The notes below the pieces were generated by a model. The model was given only the letters and a program-made list of their open reading frames with translations, did no database searches and had not been told where the DNA came from. Shown piece after piece: positions 36,106 through 43,892 of a stretch of 64,000 nucleotides of DNA. The stretch is from Aliiroseovarius pelagivivens (GTDB lineage Bacteria > Pseudomonadota > Alphaproteobacteria > Rhodobacterales > Rhodobacteraceae). The position numbers and the translations under genes are program-made. Position 1 is the first letter of the stretch. Every line of letters begins with the position of its first letter. The stretch spans positions 62,001-126,000 of the forward strand of contig NZ_OMOI01000002.1 of NCBI RefSeq assembly GCF_900302485.1. The letters run 5' to 3'.

Positions 36106-37827
36106 ATGACTTATCGCGCCACAACTGATGACTTTCAATTCCTGTTCGATCATATCATCGGCTATAGCGACATCGCCGAAACCGAGCTTTTCGCCGAAGC
36201 CGCCGGCGACATGGCGACCGCTGTTCTGACCGAAGCCGGCAAGATGTGCGAAGACAAGCTGGCGCCATCGCATCGTGACGGCGACTTGACCCCGGCGGTT
36301 CTAGAAAACGGTGTTGTGCGCACCTCGCCCGGTTTTGCTGACAGTTATGCCGCGATTGCCGAAGGTGGCTGGATCGGTATGGCCGCAGATCCCGAATATG
36401 GCGGCATGGGCCTGCCCCTGACGCTGCAAACGGCTGTGAATGACATGATGTCGGCCGCGAACCTGTCTTTGCAGCTTTGCCCGCTGATGACCCAAGGCCA
36501 GATCGAAGCGCTGGAACATCATGCCACGGACGAGTTGAAGGCGCTTTATCTGCCCAAGCTGATTTCGGGCGAATGGGCGGGCACCATGAACCTGACCGAG
36601 GCCCAGGCCGGGTCGGACGTGGGCGCGCTGAGCTCGAAAGCAAGTGACAATGGCGACGGCACCTATGCGGTCTCGGGCCAGAAGATCTTCATCAGCTGGG
36701 GTGACAACGACATCACCGAAAACGTCTGCCACCTTGTTCTGGCACGCCTGCCCGATGGTGCAGCTGGCACCAAAGGCATCTCGCTGTTCCTTGTGCCGAA
36801 ATTCATTCCCGATGCTGATGGCAACCCGGGCGAAAAGAACGACCTACGTGTGGTTAGCCTTGAGCACAAAATGGGTCTGCACGGCAGCCCGACGGCTGTG
36901 ATGTCCTTCGAGGGCGCAAAAGGCTGGATGATCGGCGAGCCGCACAAAGGCATGGCCGCCATGTTCACCATGATGAACAACGCCCGTCTGGGTGTGGGCG
37001 TGCAGGGTCTGGGTGCCGGTGAAGGCGCGTATCAGAAAGCGCTGGAATACGCATTGGAGCGCAAGCAGGGCCGCACCCCGCTGGGTGAAGATGGCACCGG
37101 CATGATCGTTGATTTTGCCGATGTGCGCCGGATGCTGACCCAAATGCGCTGCGAGCTGTTCGCGGCACGTGCCATGGCGCTGTCGCTGTCCAAGGCCATC
37201 GACATGGCCACCGCAACGGGTGACGAAAGCTGGAAAGCCCGTGCGGCGCTACTGACCCCGATCGTGAAAGCATATGGCACCGAGACCGGCATTCTGGTCA
37301 GCCATCTGGGCGTGCAGGTCCATGGCGGCATGGGCTTCATCGAAGAAACAGGCGCCGCGCAGTATTGCCGCGATGTGCGCGTGACCGCGATCTACGAAGG
37401 CACCAACGGCATTCAGGCCATGGACCTTGTTGGCCGCAAGATGATGGATGGTGGCGACGCTGCCTTCCGCCTGCTGGAAGAGATCGAAGCACAGGCCGAA
37501 AGTGCCCGCGCCATGTTCCCCAACATGTCCGAAGCCGTCTGGTCGGCTGCCGAAGACCTGCGCGAAACTGTCGAATGGATGGTTGAACAGGGCGACATGC
37601 AGGACCGTTTCGCCGGTGCCGTGCCGTTCCTGATGGGCTTTGCCCGCGTGCTGGGCGCGCATATGCATCTGAAAGCGGCGATTGCGGAAGGCGGCAAAGG
37701 CCCGCGCACCGAACTGGCCCGCTTCCACATCAACCGCCTGCTGCCCGAACATACTGCACAGTTTGCCCAGGCCCGTGCCGGGGCTGCTGGCCTCTATGCA
37801 CTCAGCCCCGAAGATCTGGCATCGTGA
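36106..37827 (+). CDS. Acyl-CoA dehydrogenase, DmdC-type
   Basis: 573 residues, the long acyl-CoA dehydrogenase class with an extra C-terminal domain (about 460-573) shared by DmdC. Motifs: TEAQAGSDVGALSSKA for FAD/substrate, RKQGRTP, and VTAIYEGTNGIQAMD with the catalytic Glu. DmdC oxidises 3-methylmercaptopropionyl-CoA in DMSP demethylation. Roseobacters carry several paralogues, and other acyl-CoA substrates are equally possible. Its stop overlaps the GTG of the next gene (GTGA). It is preceded by a 94 bp gap from the divergent gene. Confidence 0.86.
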   Translation: MTYRATTDDFQFLFDHIIGYSDIAETELFAEAAGDMATAVLTEAGKMCEDKLAPSHRDGDLTPAVLENGVVRTSPGFADSYAAIAEGGWIGMAADPEYGGMGLPLTLQTAVNDMMSAANLSLQLCPLMTQGQIEALEHHATDELKALYLPKLISGEWAGTMNLTEAQAGSDVGALSSKASDNGDGTYAVSGQKIFISWGDNDITENVCHLVLARLPDGAAGTKGISLFLVPKFIPDADGNPGEKNDLRVVSLEHKMGLHGSPTAVMSFEGAKGWMIGEPHKGMAAMFTMMNNARLGVGVQGLGAGEGAYQKALEYALERKQGRTPLGEDGTGMIVDFADVRRMLTQMRCELFAARAMALSLSKAIDMATATGDESWKARAALLTPIVKAYGTETGILVSHLGVQVHGGMGFIEETGAAQYCRDVRVTAIYEGTNGIQAMDLVGRKMMDGGDAAFRLLEEIEAQAESARAMFPNMSEAVWSAAEDLRETVEWMVEQGDMQDRFAGAVPFLMGFARVLGAHMHLKAAIAEGGKGPRTELARFHINRLLPEHTAQFAQARAGAAGLYALSPEDLAS

Positions 37828-38867
37828 GCGACGTATCGACCGGAAAGCTGGACTTTCCCTTTCCTGACGCTCCGGCTGAAGGCGAGGCCATCGAGGTTGC
37901 AAAAGGTGTGCTTTGGGCGCGACTTCCGCTGCCAATGGCGCTGGATCATGTGAACGTCTTCGCGTTTGAAGATCCCGAGGGCTGGACCATCGTCGACACT
38001 GGTTTTGACACCGGGAAGACGCGCCGCATTTGGGAAAAGCTTCTGGCCGGACCTATGGGCGGCAAACCCGTGGTGCGCGTGATCGTTACGCATCATCACC
38101 CCGACCACGTCGGGCTGGCGGGCTGGTTCCAGCGCGATCATGGCGCAGAGCTTGTGACGACCCGCACAGCTTGGCTGTTCGCCCGGATGTTGCTGCTGGA
38201 CGAGCAAATAGAACCCGTGGACGAGACGCTCGCCTATTGGCGCGCGGCGGGGATGGATCGCGAGGTTTACGAGAAACGCCTGACCGAACGCCCCTTCAAC
38301 TATGCCGACATCGTCGCCGACATGCCCCTTGGCTTCAAACGCATCAAGGAAGGCAGCCGCATTCGCTTTGGCGGCCGCGATTGGGACGTACGGATTGGCA
38401 ATGGTCACGCGCCAGAACACGCGACGCTCTGGTCGACGGATGGAGAACTGGTGATCGGCGGCGATCAGCTTTTGGCGACAATCAGCCCGAACCTTGGCGT
38501 CTATGCCACCGAGCCCGATGCCGACCCTGTGGGCGACTGGCTGGAAGCGAACGAGCGGCTGAGGCAATACGCGACCCCCAACCAACTGGTCCTGCCCGGC
38601 CATAAGCTGCCCTTCACAGGCCTGCCCACGCGGATGCGCCAGTTGATTGACAACCACCACAGCGCTTTGCGTCGACTGGAAGAGTTCCTGTCAGAGCCTC
38701 ACACCGCTGGCGAATGTTTCCCGCCACTGTTTAAACGCGAAATCAAGGGCGGTGAATACGGGCTGGCGCTGGTCGAGGCCGTCGGCCATCTGAACCACCT
38801 TCTGCACGAAGGCCGCGCCACCCGCACAATGCGCGAGGATGGCGCGTGGGTGTGGCGCGCAATCTAA
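37824..38867 (+). CDS. MBL-fold metallo-hydrolase
   Basis: 347 residues with a GTG start coupled to the dehydrogenase stop. The metallo-beta-lactamase metal motif is HHHPDHVG (about 90-97). Further metal ligands lie in GNGHAPEHATLW and GHKLPFTG, and a C-terminal winged-helix-like region follows. It may be a glyoxalase II-type thioesterase or a lactonase. Co-translation with an acyl-CoA dehydrogenase suggests it acts on a CoA thioester or a related product, which is an inference. Confidence 0.87.
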   Translation: MSDVSTGKLDFPFPDAPAEGEAIEVAKGVLWARLPLPMALDHVNVFAFEDPEGWTIVDTGFDTGKTRRIWEKLLAGPMGGKPVVRVIVTHHHPDHVGLAGWFQRDHGAELVTTRTAWLFARMLLLDEQIEPVDETLAYWRAAGMDREVYEKRLTERPFNYADIVADMPLGFKRIKEGSRIRFGGRDWDVRIGNGHAPEHATLWSTDGELVIGGDQLLATISPNLGVYATEPDADPVGDWLEANERLRQYATPNQLVLPGHKLPFTGLPTRMRQLIDNHHSALRRLEEFLSEPHTAGECFPPLFKREIKGGEYGLALVEAVGHLNHLLHEGRATRTMREDGAWVWRAI

Positions 38868-39811
38868 CCGCGCGCTGGCACCACCTCGTATCCCGGCTCT
38901 TCGGGTTCATCATCCGTCATCTCGGCTGGGAAGCCGGGCGCGGTGATGTCCAACCCGGTGGCTTCCTCGAGCCGACGAATGATGTCGTCTGACTGCGCCC
39001 GCTCGCCAAAGCGCGCAATCCCGTCCTTGAAAATCTCGATCATCAAGGGCGAGATTTCCAGCGGGACATTGGCCCGATCCGCGATGTCCTGAAACAGTCC
39101 AATGTCCTTTTTCACAAGGTCCATAGTGAAGGAAATGTCACGCGATCCGTTCAGGATAACCTGGCTTTCAGTCTCGTGCACAAAGGATGTGCCGGACGAA
39201 ATCTTGATGGCCTCATAAGTTGTGGCCAGATCCAAGCCCGCAGCTTTCATCGTCACCAAGGCTTCGCAGCAGGTCAGCAGGTTGGCGGTCGCCAGATAGT
39301 TGGTCATCACCTTCAAGACCGAGGCCGATCCCAGTTCGCCCGTATGCAACACGCGCCGCCCCAGCACGGTCAGAATGGGCAGAACGCGTTCAAACGTCGC
39401 CCGATCACAGCCCGCAAAGATCGAGATATTGCCCGTATCCGCCCGATGGCACCCGCCCGAAACCGGGCAATCCACCGCCGCACCGCCACGCGCAATGACC
39501 TCAGAGCCCAACCGCTTTACCTCGGCCTCGTCGGTGGTGGACATCTCAAGCCAGATCTTGCCCTCGCAGACCTCGTCCAGCATCTCGCTGACAACGGCGT
39601 TGCACGCGGCGGGCGAGGGAAGGCAGGTGATCACCACGTCACAGTCCCGCATCAGGGCTGCTGGGCTGTCTGCGGCTTCAGCTCCACGCGATACAAAATC
39701 TTCGACAAGTTCCGGATTCAGATCCAAGACCGTCAAATCCTTACCATTGCGCAACAGACTGCCCGCCAGTTTTCCACCGACATTGCCAAGCCCCACAAAT
39801 CCGATTTTCAT
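38864..39811 (-). CDS. 3-Hydroxyisobutyrate dehydrogenase-family NAD(P)-dependent oxidoreductase
   Basis: 315 residues from the ATG at 39811, with GGGAG 7 nt upstream. The Rossmann motif is KIGFVGLGNVGGKLAGSL. The beta-hydroxyacid dehydrogenase substrate motif is DCPVSGGCHRADTGN, and the catalytic Lys is in SVLKVMTNYLATA. Members reduce or oxidise short beta-hydroxy acids such as 3-hydroxyisobutyrate or tartronate semialdehyde. The exact substrate is unclear. An acidic C-terminal tail is extra. It is convergent with the MBL gene. Confidence 0.88.
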   Translation of the reverse strand: MKIGFVGLGNVGGKLAGSLLRNGKDLTVLDLNPELVEDFVSRGAEAADSPAALMRDCDVVITCLPSPAACNAVVSEMLDEVCEGKIWLEMSTTDEAEVKRLGSEVIARGGAAVDCPVSGGCHRADTGNISIFAGCDRATFERVLPILTVLGRRVLHTGELGSASVLKVMTNYLATANLLTCCEALVTMKAAGLDLATTYEAIKISSGTSFVHETESQVILNGSRDISFTMDLVKKDIGLFQDIADRANVPLEISPLMIEIFKDGIARFGERAQSDDIIRRLEEATGLDITAPGFPAEMTDDEPEEPGYEVVPARG

Positions 39812-39974
39812 ACACATTCTCCCTGACTTTCGGTCAGGCTTTCAGCGGAAGTCGCGCCTTTCTGTCCTGAAACCGACATTCCCCAAGATTTGGCTGGATC
39901 ATTATATCGTGACGTGACGCCGGGGCTTGGCTGTGCCAATCTTGCCGAAGTGTAATTCGAGAAAACGGTGCCTT

Positions 39975-40421
39975 ATGTCCGACGACACCCCCAAACCTAA
40001 AGCCCGCCAACCCCGTTCGCATACTGTTGATTGCAGCGAATCCGGGCCTGTGGTGGTTGAAGACCAACCACTGCCCGCAAAGGTCGCCAAGACACCGGTC
40101 GAGGAAAAAAGCCCCGCGGAATGGGCCTATGAGCGCCTGATTCTCTATATCAAAAACTTCGAAGAGCAGTTGGACAACGAACACGAGGTCGCCATGGGCT
40201 TTGCCGGAGGCGATGCGGGTGTGTTGCGGATCGAGGGGATCGGCTTTTTCGACCCAGACATCATCACCTATTACGGATCAGATGGTGAAGGCACAAAAAC
40301 CCAATTGGTACAGCATGTCAGCCAATTGTCGGTGATGCTGCGCGCCCTGCCTAAACAGGTCGAAAGCGCCGAACCGAACCGCATCGGCTTTCGTTTGGCC
40401 GCCCAGCTGGAAGAAGATTAA
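39975..40421 (+). CDS. DUF6173-like conserved protein
   Basis: 148 residues from the ATG at 39975. A disordered, Pro/Lys-rich N-terminus (about 1-55) is followed by a folded domain with GFAGGDAGVLRIEGIGFFDPDIITYYG and QLVQHVSQLSVMLRALPK. I associate this with the DUF6173 family, from memory. It is cytoplasmic and its function is unknown. It lies just upstream of the small cytochrome oxidase subunit gene and may share its transcript. Confidence 0.72.
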   Translation: MSDDTPKPKARQPRSHTVDCSESGPVVVEDQPLPAKVAKTPVEEKSPAEWAYERLILYIKNFEEQLDNEHEVAMGFAGGDAGVLRIEGIGFFDPDIITYYGSDGEGTKTQLVQHVSQLSVMLRALPKQVESAEPNRIGFRLAAQLEED

Positions 40422-40516
40422 ATGCAAACTGCATTATGAATGGAATCCGGGCCGTGACAGAGGCCCGGAAATCCGTTATTCGGTGCAAAACGCAAACTTA
40501 GAACAGGAATTGAACT

Positions 40517-40651
40517 ATGGCTGATCACGTACATGGCACCATGGATACCGGCGCGCAGGAAAAGACCTATGCGGGCTTTGTCGCTGCAACCAAATGGTCG
40601 GTTATCGCTATTCTGGCCATTTTGGTCTTCTTGGCCATCGTCGGCGCGTAA
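40517..40651 (+). CDS. aa3-type cytochrome c oxidase subunit IV (small, 44 aa)
   Basis: 44 residues, very short but recognisable. The N-terminal HVHGTMDTGAQEKTYAGF and a single TM helix near residues 28-42 (VIAILAILVFLAIV) match the bacterial aa3 oxidase subunit IV family (COX4_pro_2). The SD is probably GAACAGGAA. It wraps against the oxidase core in Paracoccus and Rhodobacter, and its loss has little effect on activity there. The main cta genes are not nearby. Confidence 0.88.
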   Translation: MADHVHGTMDTGAQEKTYAGFVAATKWSVIAILAILVFLAIVGA

Positions 40652-40689
40652 CTCCGGCACCCCCGTCACAGTTCAGGTTCGAGGATCCT

Positions 40690-41286
40690 ATGGTACGATT
40701 GCTTGCAGTGCTGTCGTTGATCGTCTCGCTTGCCGGATGCGGTGGCGCAGACAACATCTGGGCCAGCGATCAGACCGTGGCGGATGCCGTTTATCGACAT
40801 GACGCCCCTCCGACCATCACCTTGTTTACTGTGGTGTCCACGGGCTCTGGTGCCGGGGCGCATTCGGCGCTTTTGATCAACGGATCACAGCGCCTGATCT
40901 TTGATCCGGCCGGCACTTTCAACCATCCCAAGCTGCCCGAACGCCATGACGTGATTTACGGCATGACCGATCGGGCGGTTGACTTCTATATCGATTACCA
41001 CGCCCGCATCACCTATGACGTGGTGCGCCAGGACATTACCGTGTCGCCGCAGGTGGCTGAGATGGCCAAGCGCGCGGTCGAGCAATATGGCGCGGTGCCC
41101 AAGGCACATTGCGGCCAGTCAGTCAGCGCCATCCTGCGCAGCCTTCCGGGCTTCGAGTCTATTCCGCAAAGCTACTATCCGAAAAAGATCATGGACGGAT
41201 TCGGAGAGCTTCCCGGAGTCCGCACGCAAAGCTTCAGCGACACCGATCCGCATAAGGGTGGTGAGATCAGAACGCAGGGCATCTGA
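40690..41286 (+). CDS. Lipoprotein with a possible permuted NlpC/P60-like fold
   Basis: 198 residues from the ATG at 40690, with GAGGA upstream. The signal peptide has lipobox SLAGC (Cys17). His58 lies in GAGAHSALLI and Cys141 in KAHCGQSVSAIL. This His-before-Cys order with nearby hydrophobic strands recalls circularly permuted NlpC/P60 or LRAT-type cysteine hydrolases, but the match is by eye. If so, it would be an envelope lipoprotein cutting peptide or lipid amide bonds. It is convergent with azlCD. Confidence 0.7.
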   Translation: MVRLLAVLSLIVSLAGCGGADNIWASDQTVADAVYRHDAPPTITLFTVVSTGSGAGAHSALLINGSQRLIFDPAGTFNHPKLPERHDVIYGMTDRAVDFYIDYHARITYDVVRQDITVSPQVAEMAKRAVEQYGAVPKAHCGQSVSAILRSLPGFESIPQSYYPKKIMDGFGELPGVRTQSFSDTDPHKGGEIRTQGI

Positions 41287-41294
41287 CCCGCGCG

Positions 41295-41630
41295 TCATCC
41301 AAGCAGATACAGCAACCCGTAAAGCGTGGCGGCTCCTGACAGGATCGCGGCCAGAACGTTTTTGCTGAAATACCCCACAGCCAAGGTCACAAGAGCAGCC
41401 CCCAATCGCGCCGGGTCGGGGTTTCCCCCTGTCGCGTCGGGCCAAAAGACCAGCGGGGCCACAAGCCCGGGCAGCACTGCGACGGGTGTATAGCGCAGAT
41501 GGCGCAGCACCCATTCGGGCATCGGGCGATCCCCGATCAGACCCAAAAAGCTGAAGCGGATCAAAAAGCTGCCAATCGCCATCACGAAGATAACAAACCA
41601 GACGGTGGTATGGTTCAGGTCTTCAATCAC
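41295..41630 (-). CDS. azlD: AzlD-family branched-chain amino acid export subunit
   Basis: 111 residues from a GTG at 41630 that overlaps the azlC stop (GTGA). There are four hydrophobic helices. The AzlD core RFSFLGLIGDRPMPEWVLRHLRYTPVAVLPGL is diagnostic. It is the small partner of AzlC in a branched-chain amino acid (or similar) exporter of the LIV-E family. Confidence 0.9.
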   Translation of the reverse strand: MIEDLNHTTVWFVIFVMAIGSFLIRFSFLGLIGDRPMPEWVLRHLRYTPVAVLPGLVAPLVFWPDATGGNPDPARLGAALVTLAVGYFSKNVLAAILSGAATLYGLLYLLG

Positions 41631-42337
41631 GCTGCTCTCCGCTCCATGTAAAGCTCGATCTGAGCGCCAACGATCATTGCGCCGATCGCAGCCACCAACA
41701 GTCCCGAGCCATATGGCATCCACGCCATGAGCAGCGCCAACGCCACAGACGTACCGGCAGATGCGATATGCGCAATGCTGCGCAACGCCGGAGCGATCAT
41801 CGCCAGAAAGGTAATCGGAAGCGCAAAGTCCAACGCGAATTCAGGGGGGATCTGCGCACCTGCGACGGCACCTAGATAAGATGCCCCGTACCAAAACGGC
41901 ACCAGCGGAACGACCGTGCCCATGTAATAGGCAAAGCGTTCGGATACCGTCAGATCTCGTTCCATCTCGAACTTGATCTGAGACAGAGCATAGGCCTGAT
42001 CCACCATCATATAGGCCACCAATGCGCGCTGCCATATGGGTGCACTTCCCAGATACGGCGTCAAAGACGCGCTATACATTGCCATACGCAAGTTCACCGC
42101 CAACGCGGTCAGGATCACGATCAACGTGGGTGCGTTTTCCGTCATCAGTTGCACCGCTGTGAACTGAGCAGCCCCAGCGATCACCATGACGGAAAAGCCC
42201 ATCGTCTCGGCCAGATTCAGGCCCGCTTCGGTGGCGACGACTCCGAAAAGCGCCGCAAAAGGGACGACAACCAGAAGAAACGGTAGCGCATCGCGCGTTC
42301 CGCGCAGGAATTGTCGTTTCGGGTTGGACGTCGTCAT
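41627..42337 (-). CDS. azlC: AzlC-family branched-chain amino acid exporter subunit
   Basis: 236 residues with about seven helices. The AzlC signature runs GTRDALPFLLVVVPFAALFGVVATEAGLN, GAAQFTAVQL and NLRMAMYSASL. It forms the export system with AzlD. Its start codon region overlaps the upstream leader of the divergent fdhD gene, so the two promoters must overlap or be embedded in coding sequence. Confidence 0.92.
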   Translation of the reverse strand: MTTSNPKRQFLRGTRDALPFLLVVVPFAALFGVVATEAGLNLAETMGFSVMVIAGAAQFTAVQLMTENAPTLIVILTALAVNLRMAMYSASLTPYLGSAPIWQRALVAYMMVDQAYALSQIKFEMERDLTVSERFAYYMGTVVPLVPFWYGASYLGAVAGAQIPPEFALDFALPITFLAMIAPALRSIAHIASAGTSVALALLMAWMPYGSGLLVAAIGAMIVGAQIELYMERRAA

Positions 42338-42390
42338 TGGGAATTCCTAGATTACCCCTAACGCTTACGGCGTCCGCGCAGGAGTTGCAA

Positions 42391-43275
42391 TTGTCCACCG
42401 AATTACATCTATCCGATTATCTGATCGCCCCCGATCCCGGCGCGGCGCGTTTGACGCGCGCTGTCGCAGGTCATGACGAAACCGGCGCACCGGTGACCAT
42501 CAACGTGGTGGAAGAACGTCCTTTGACCATTTTCCTGAACCGGCGCGAGATCGTGACCGCCATGACCATCGGCGACTATCCCGAATATCTGGCGCTGGGA
42601 TTTCTGCGCAATCAGGGGATGCTGTCCGAGGACGACCAGATCATCGGCGTCGACTATGATGACGACATCGAAACGGTCGTCGTGCGCACGGCGACTGAAA
42701 CGGATTATGAAGACAAACTCTCCCGCAAGACCCGCACCTCGGGTTGTGCCGTGGGCACAGTGTTTGGCGACATGATGGAGGGTCTTGAAGGGCTGACCTT
42801 GCCCTCAACCCCCGTGAAAACCTCGTGGCTTTACGCGCTGTCGCAGAAGATCAACCGCACGCCCTCGCTATACCTTGAAGCTGGTGCAATCCATGGAACC
42901 GTGCTGTGCGAAGGTGACCGCCCGCTGGTCTATATGGAGGACGTCGGCCGCCACAATGCCGTCGACAAAGTGGCGGGCTGGATGCTGGATCAGGGTGTCT
43001 CGGGCGCAGACAAGATCCTCTACACCACCGGGCGACTGACGTCTGAGATGGTGATCAAAACCGCGCAGATGGGCATCCCAGCACTGGTCTCGCGCTCGGG
43101 CTTTACCGCGTGGGGCGTCGAGATCGCGAACGAGATCGGCTTGACCCTGATCGGTCGGATGCGCGGTCAACGATTCACCTGTCTGGCCGGGGAAGAGCGT
43201 CTGATCCGCGATGTGGACCCAGCCCATGTAACCCGAGAAGACAGCAAACACCGCCGCAAAGGGGCCGACACATGA
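42391..43275 (+). CDS. fdhD: Formate dehydrogenase accessory sulfurtransferase FdhD
   Basis: 294 residues from the TTG at 42391, chosen because AGGAG lies exactly 6 nt upstream. A longer in-frame start at 42337 would overlap azlC. Family motifs: RTSGCAVGT, MEDVGRHNAVDKVAG and SRSGFTAWGVEIA. FdhD transfers sulfur from a cysteine desulfurase to the molybdenum cofactor of formate dehydrogenase. E. coli FdhD has a CxxC; here only one Cys is present at that site (SGCAVG). It is coupled to mobA (ATGA). Confidence 0.92.
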   Translation: MSTELHLSDYLIAPDPGAARLTRAVAGHDETGAPVTINVVEERPLTIFLNRREIVTAMTIGDYPEYLALGFLRNQGMLSEDDQIIGVDYDDDIETVVVRTATETDYEDKLSRKTRTSGCAVGTVFGDMMEGLEGLTLPSTPVKTSWLYALSQKINRTPSLYLEAGAIHGTVLCEGDRPLVYMEDVGRHNAVDKVAGWMLDQGVSGADKILYTTGRLTSEMVIKTAQMGIPALVSRSGFTAWGVEIANEIGLTLIGRMRGQRFTCLAGEERLIRDVDPAHVTREDSKHRRKGADT

Positions 43276-43892
43276 CCCGTCCCCTTGGCATCATTCTGGC
43301 CGGTGGTCTTGCCACCCGTATGGGCGGTGGAGACAAAGGGCGCCTTCCCTTGGGCGACAGCACACTTTTGTCCCACGTGATCGACCGACTGGCCCCTCAG
43401 GTCGACGGCATGGCCTTGAACGCGAACGGAGACCCCGTGCGTTTTGCCGACACCGGCCTGCCCGTTCTGCCCGACAGCATCGACGGCTATGCGGGTCCCT
43501 TGGCAGGCGTCTTGGCCGGGCTGGATTGGGCTTCTGAACAGGGCGCGACCCATGTCGTATCCGCCGCTGCCGACACGCCGTTTTTCCCGCGCGACCTTGT
43601 GGATCGGCTTCTGATTGCTGCGCAGCGCGACGGCACTGACATTGCTTTGGCCGCCACGCTGGATCCGCAACGCGGGGCCATGCGCCAACCCACCTTTGGC
43701 CTTTGGCCGGTCGCGCTGCGTGATGACCTACGTGCAGCCCTAGAAGACGGCCTGCGAAAAGTCGTCCTCTGGACCGACAAGCACGGTGCTGCCGTCGCCA
43801 GCTTCGCGCCCACTCCTTTCGATCCGTTTTTCAACGTGAACACCCCAGAAGACCTTGCCCAGGCCGAACAGTTTTTGGAGACCGCCCCATGA
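43272..43892 (+). CDS. mobA: Molybdenum cofactor guanylyltransferase MobA
   Basis: 206 residues from the ATG at 43272. The nucleotidyltransferase motif is GIILAGGLATRMGGGDKGRLPLG, with the metal-binding Asp in VSAAADTPFFP and a FFNVNTPEDL C-terminus. It attaches GMP to molybdopterin to make the bis-MGD cofactor used by DMSO-reductase-family enzymes such as formate dehydrogenase. It is coupled at both ends (ATGA) within fdhD-mobA-mobB/moeA. Confidence 0.95.
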   Translation: MTRPLGIILAGGLATRMGGGDKGRLPLGDSTLLSHVIDRLAPQVDGMALNANGDPVRFADTGLPVLPDSIDGYAGPLAGVLAGLDWASEQGATHVVSAAADTPFFPRDLVDRLLIAAQRDGTDIALAATLDPQRGAMRQPTFGLWPVALRDDLRAALEDGLRKVVLWTDKHGAAVASFAPTPFDPFFNVNTPEDLAQAEQFLETAP

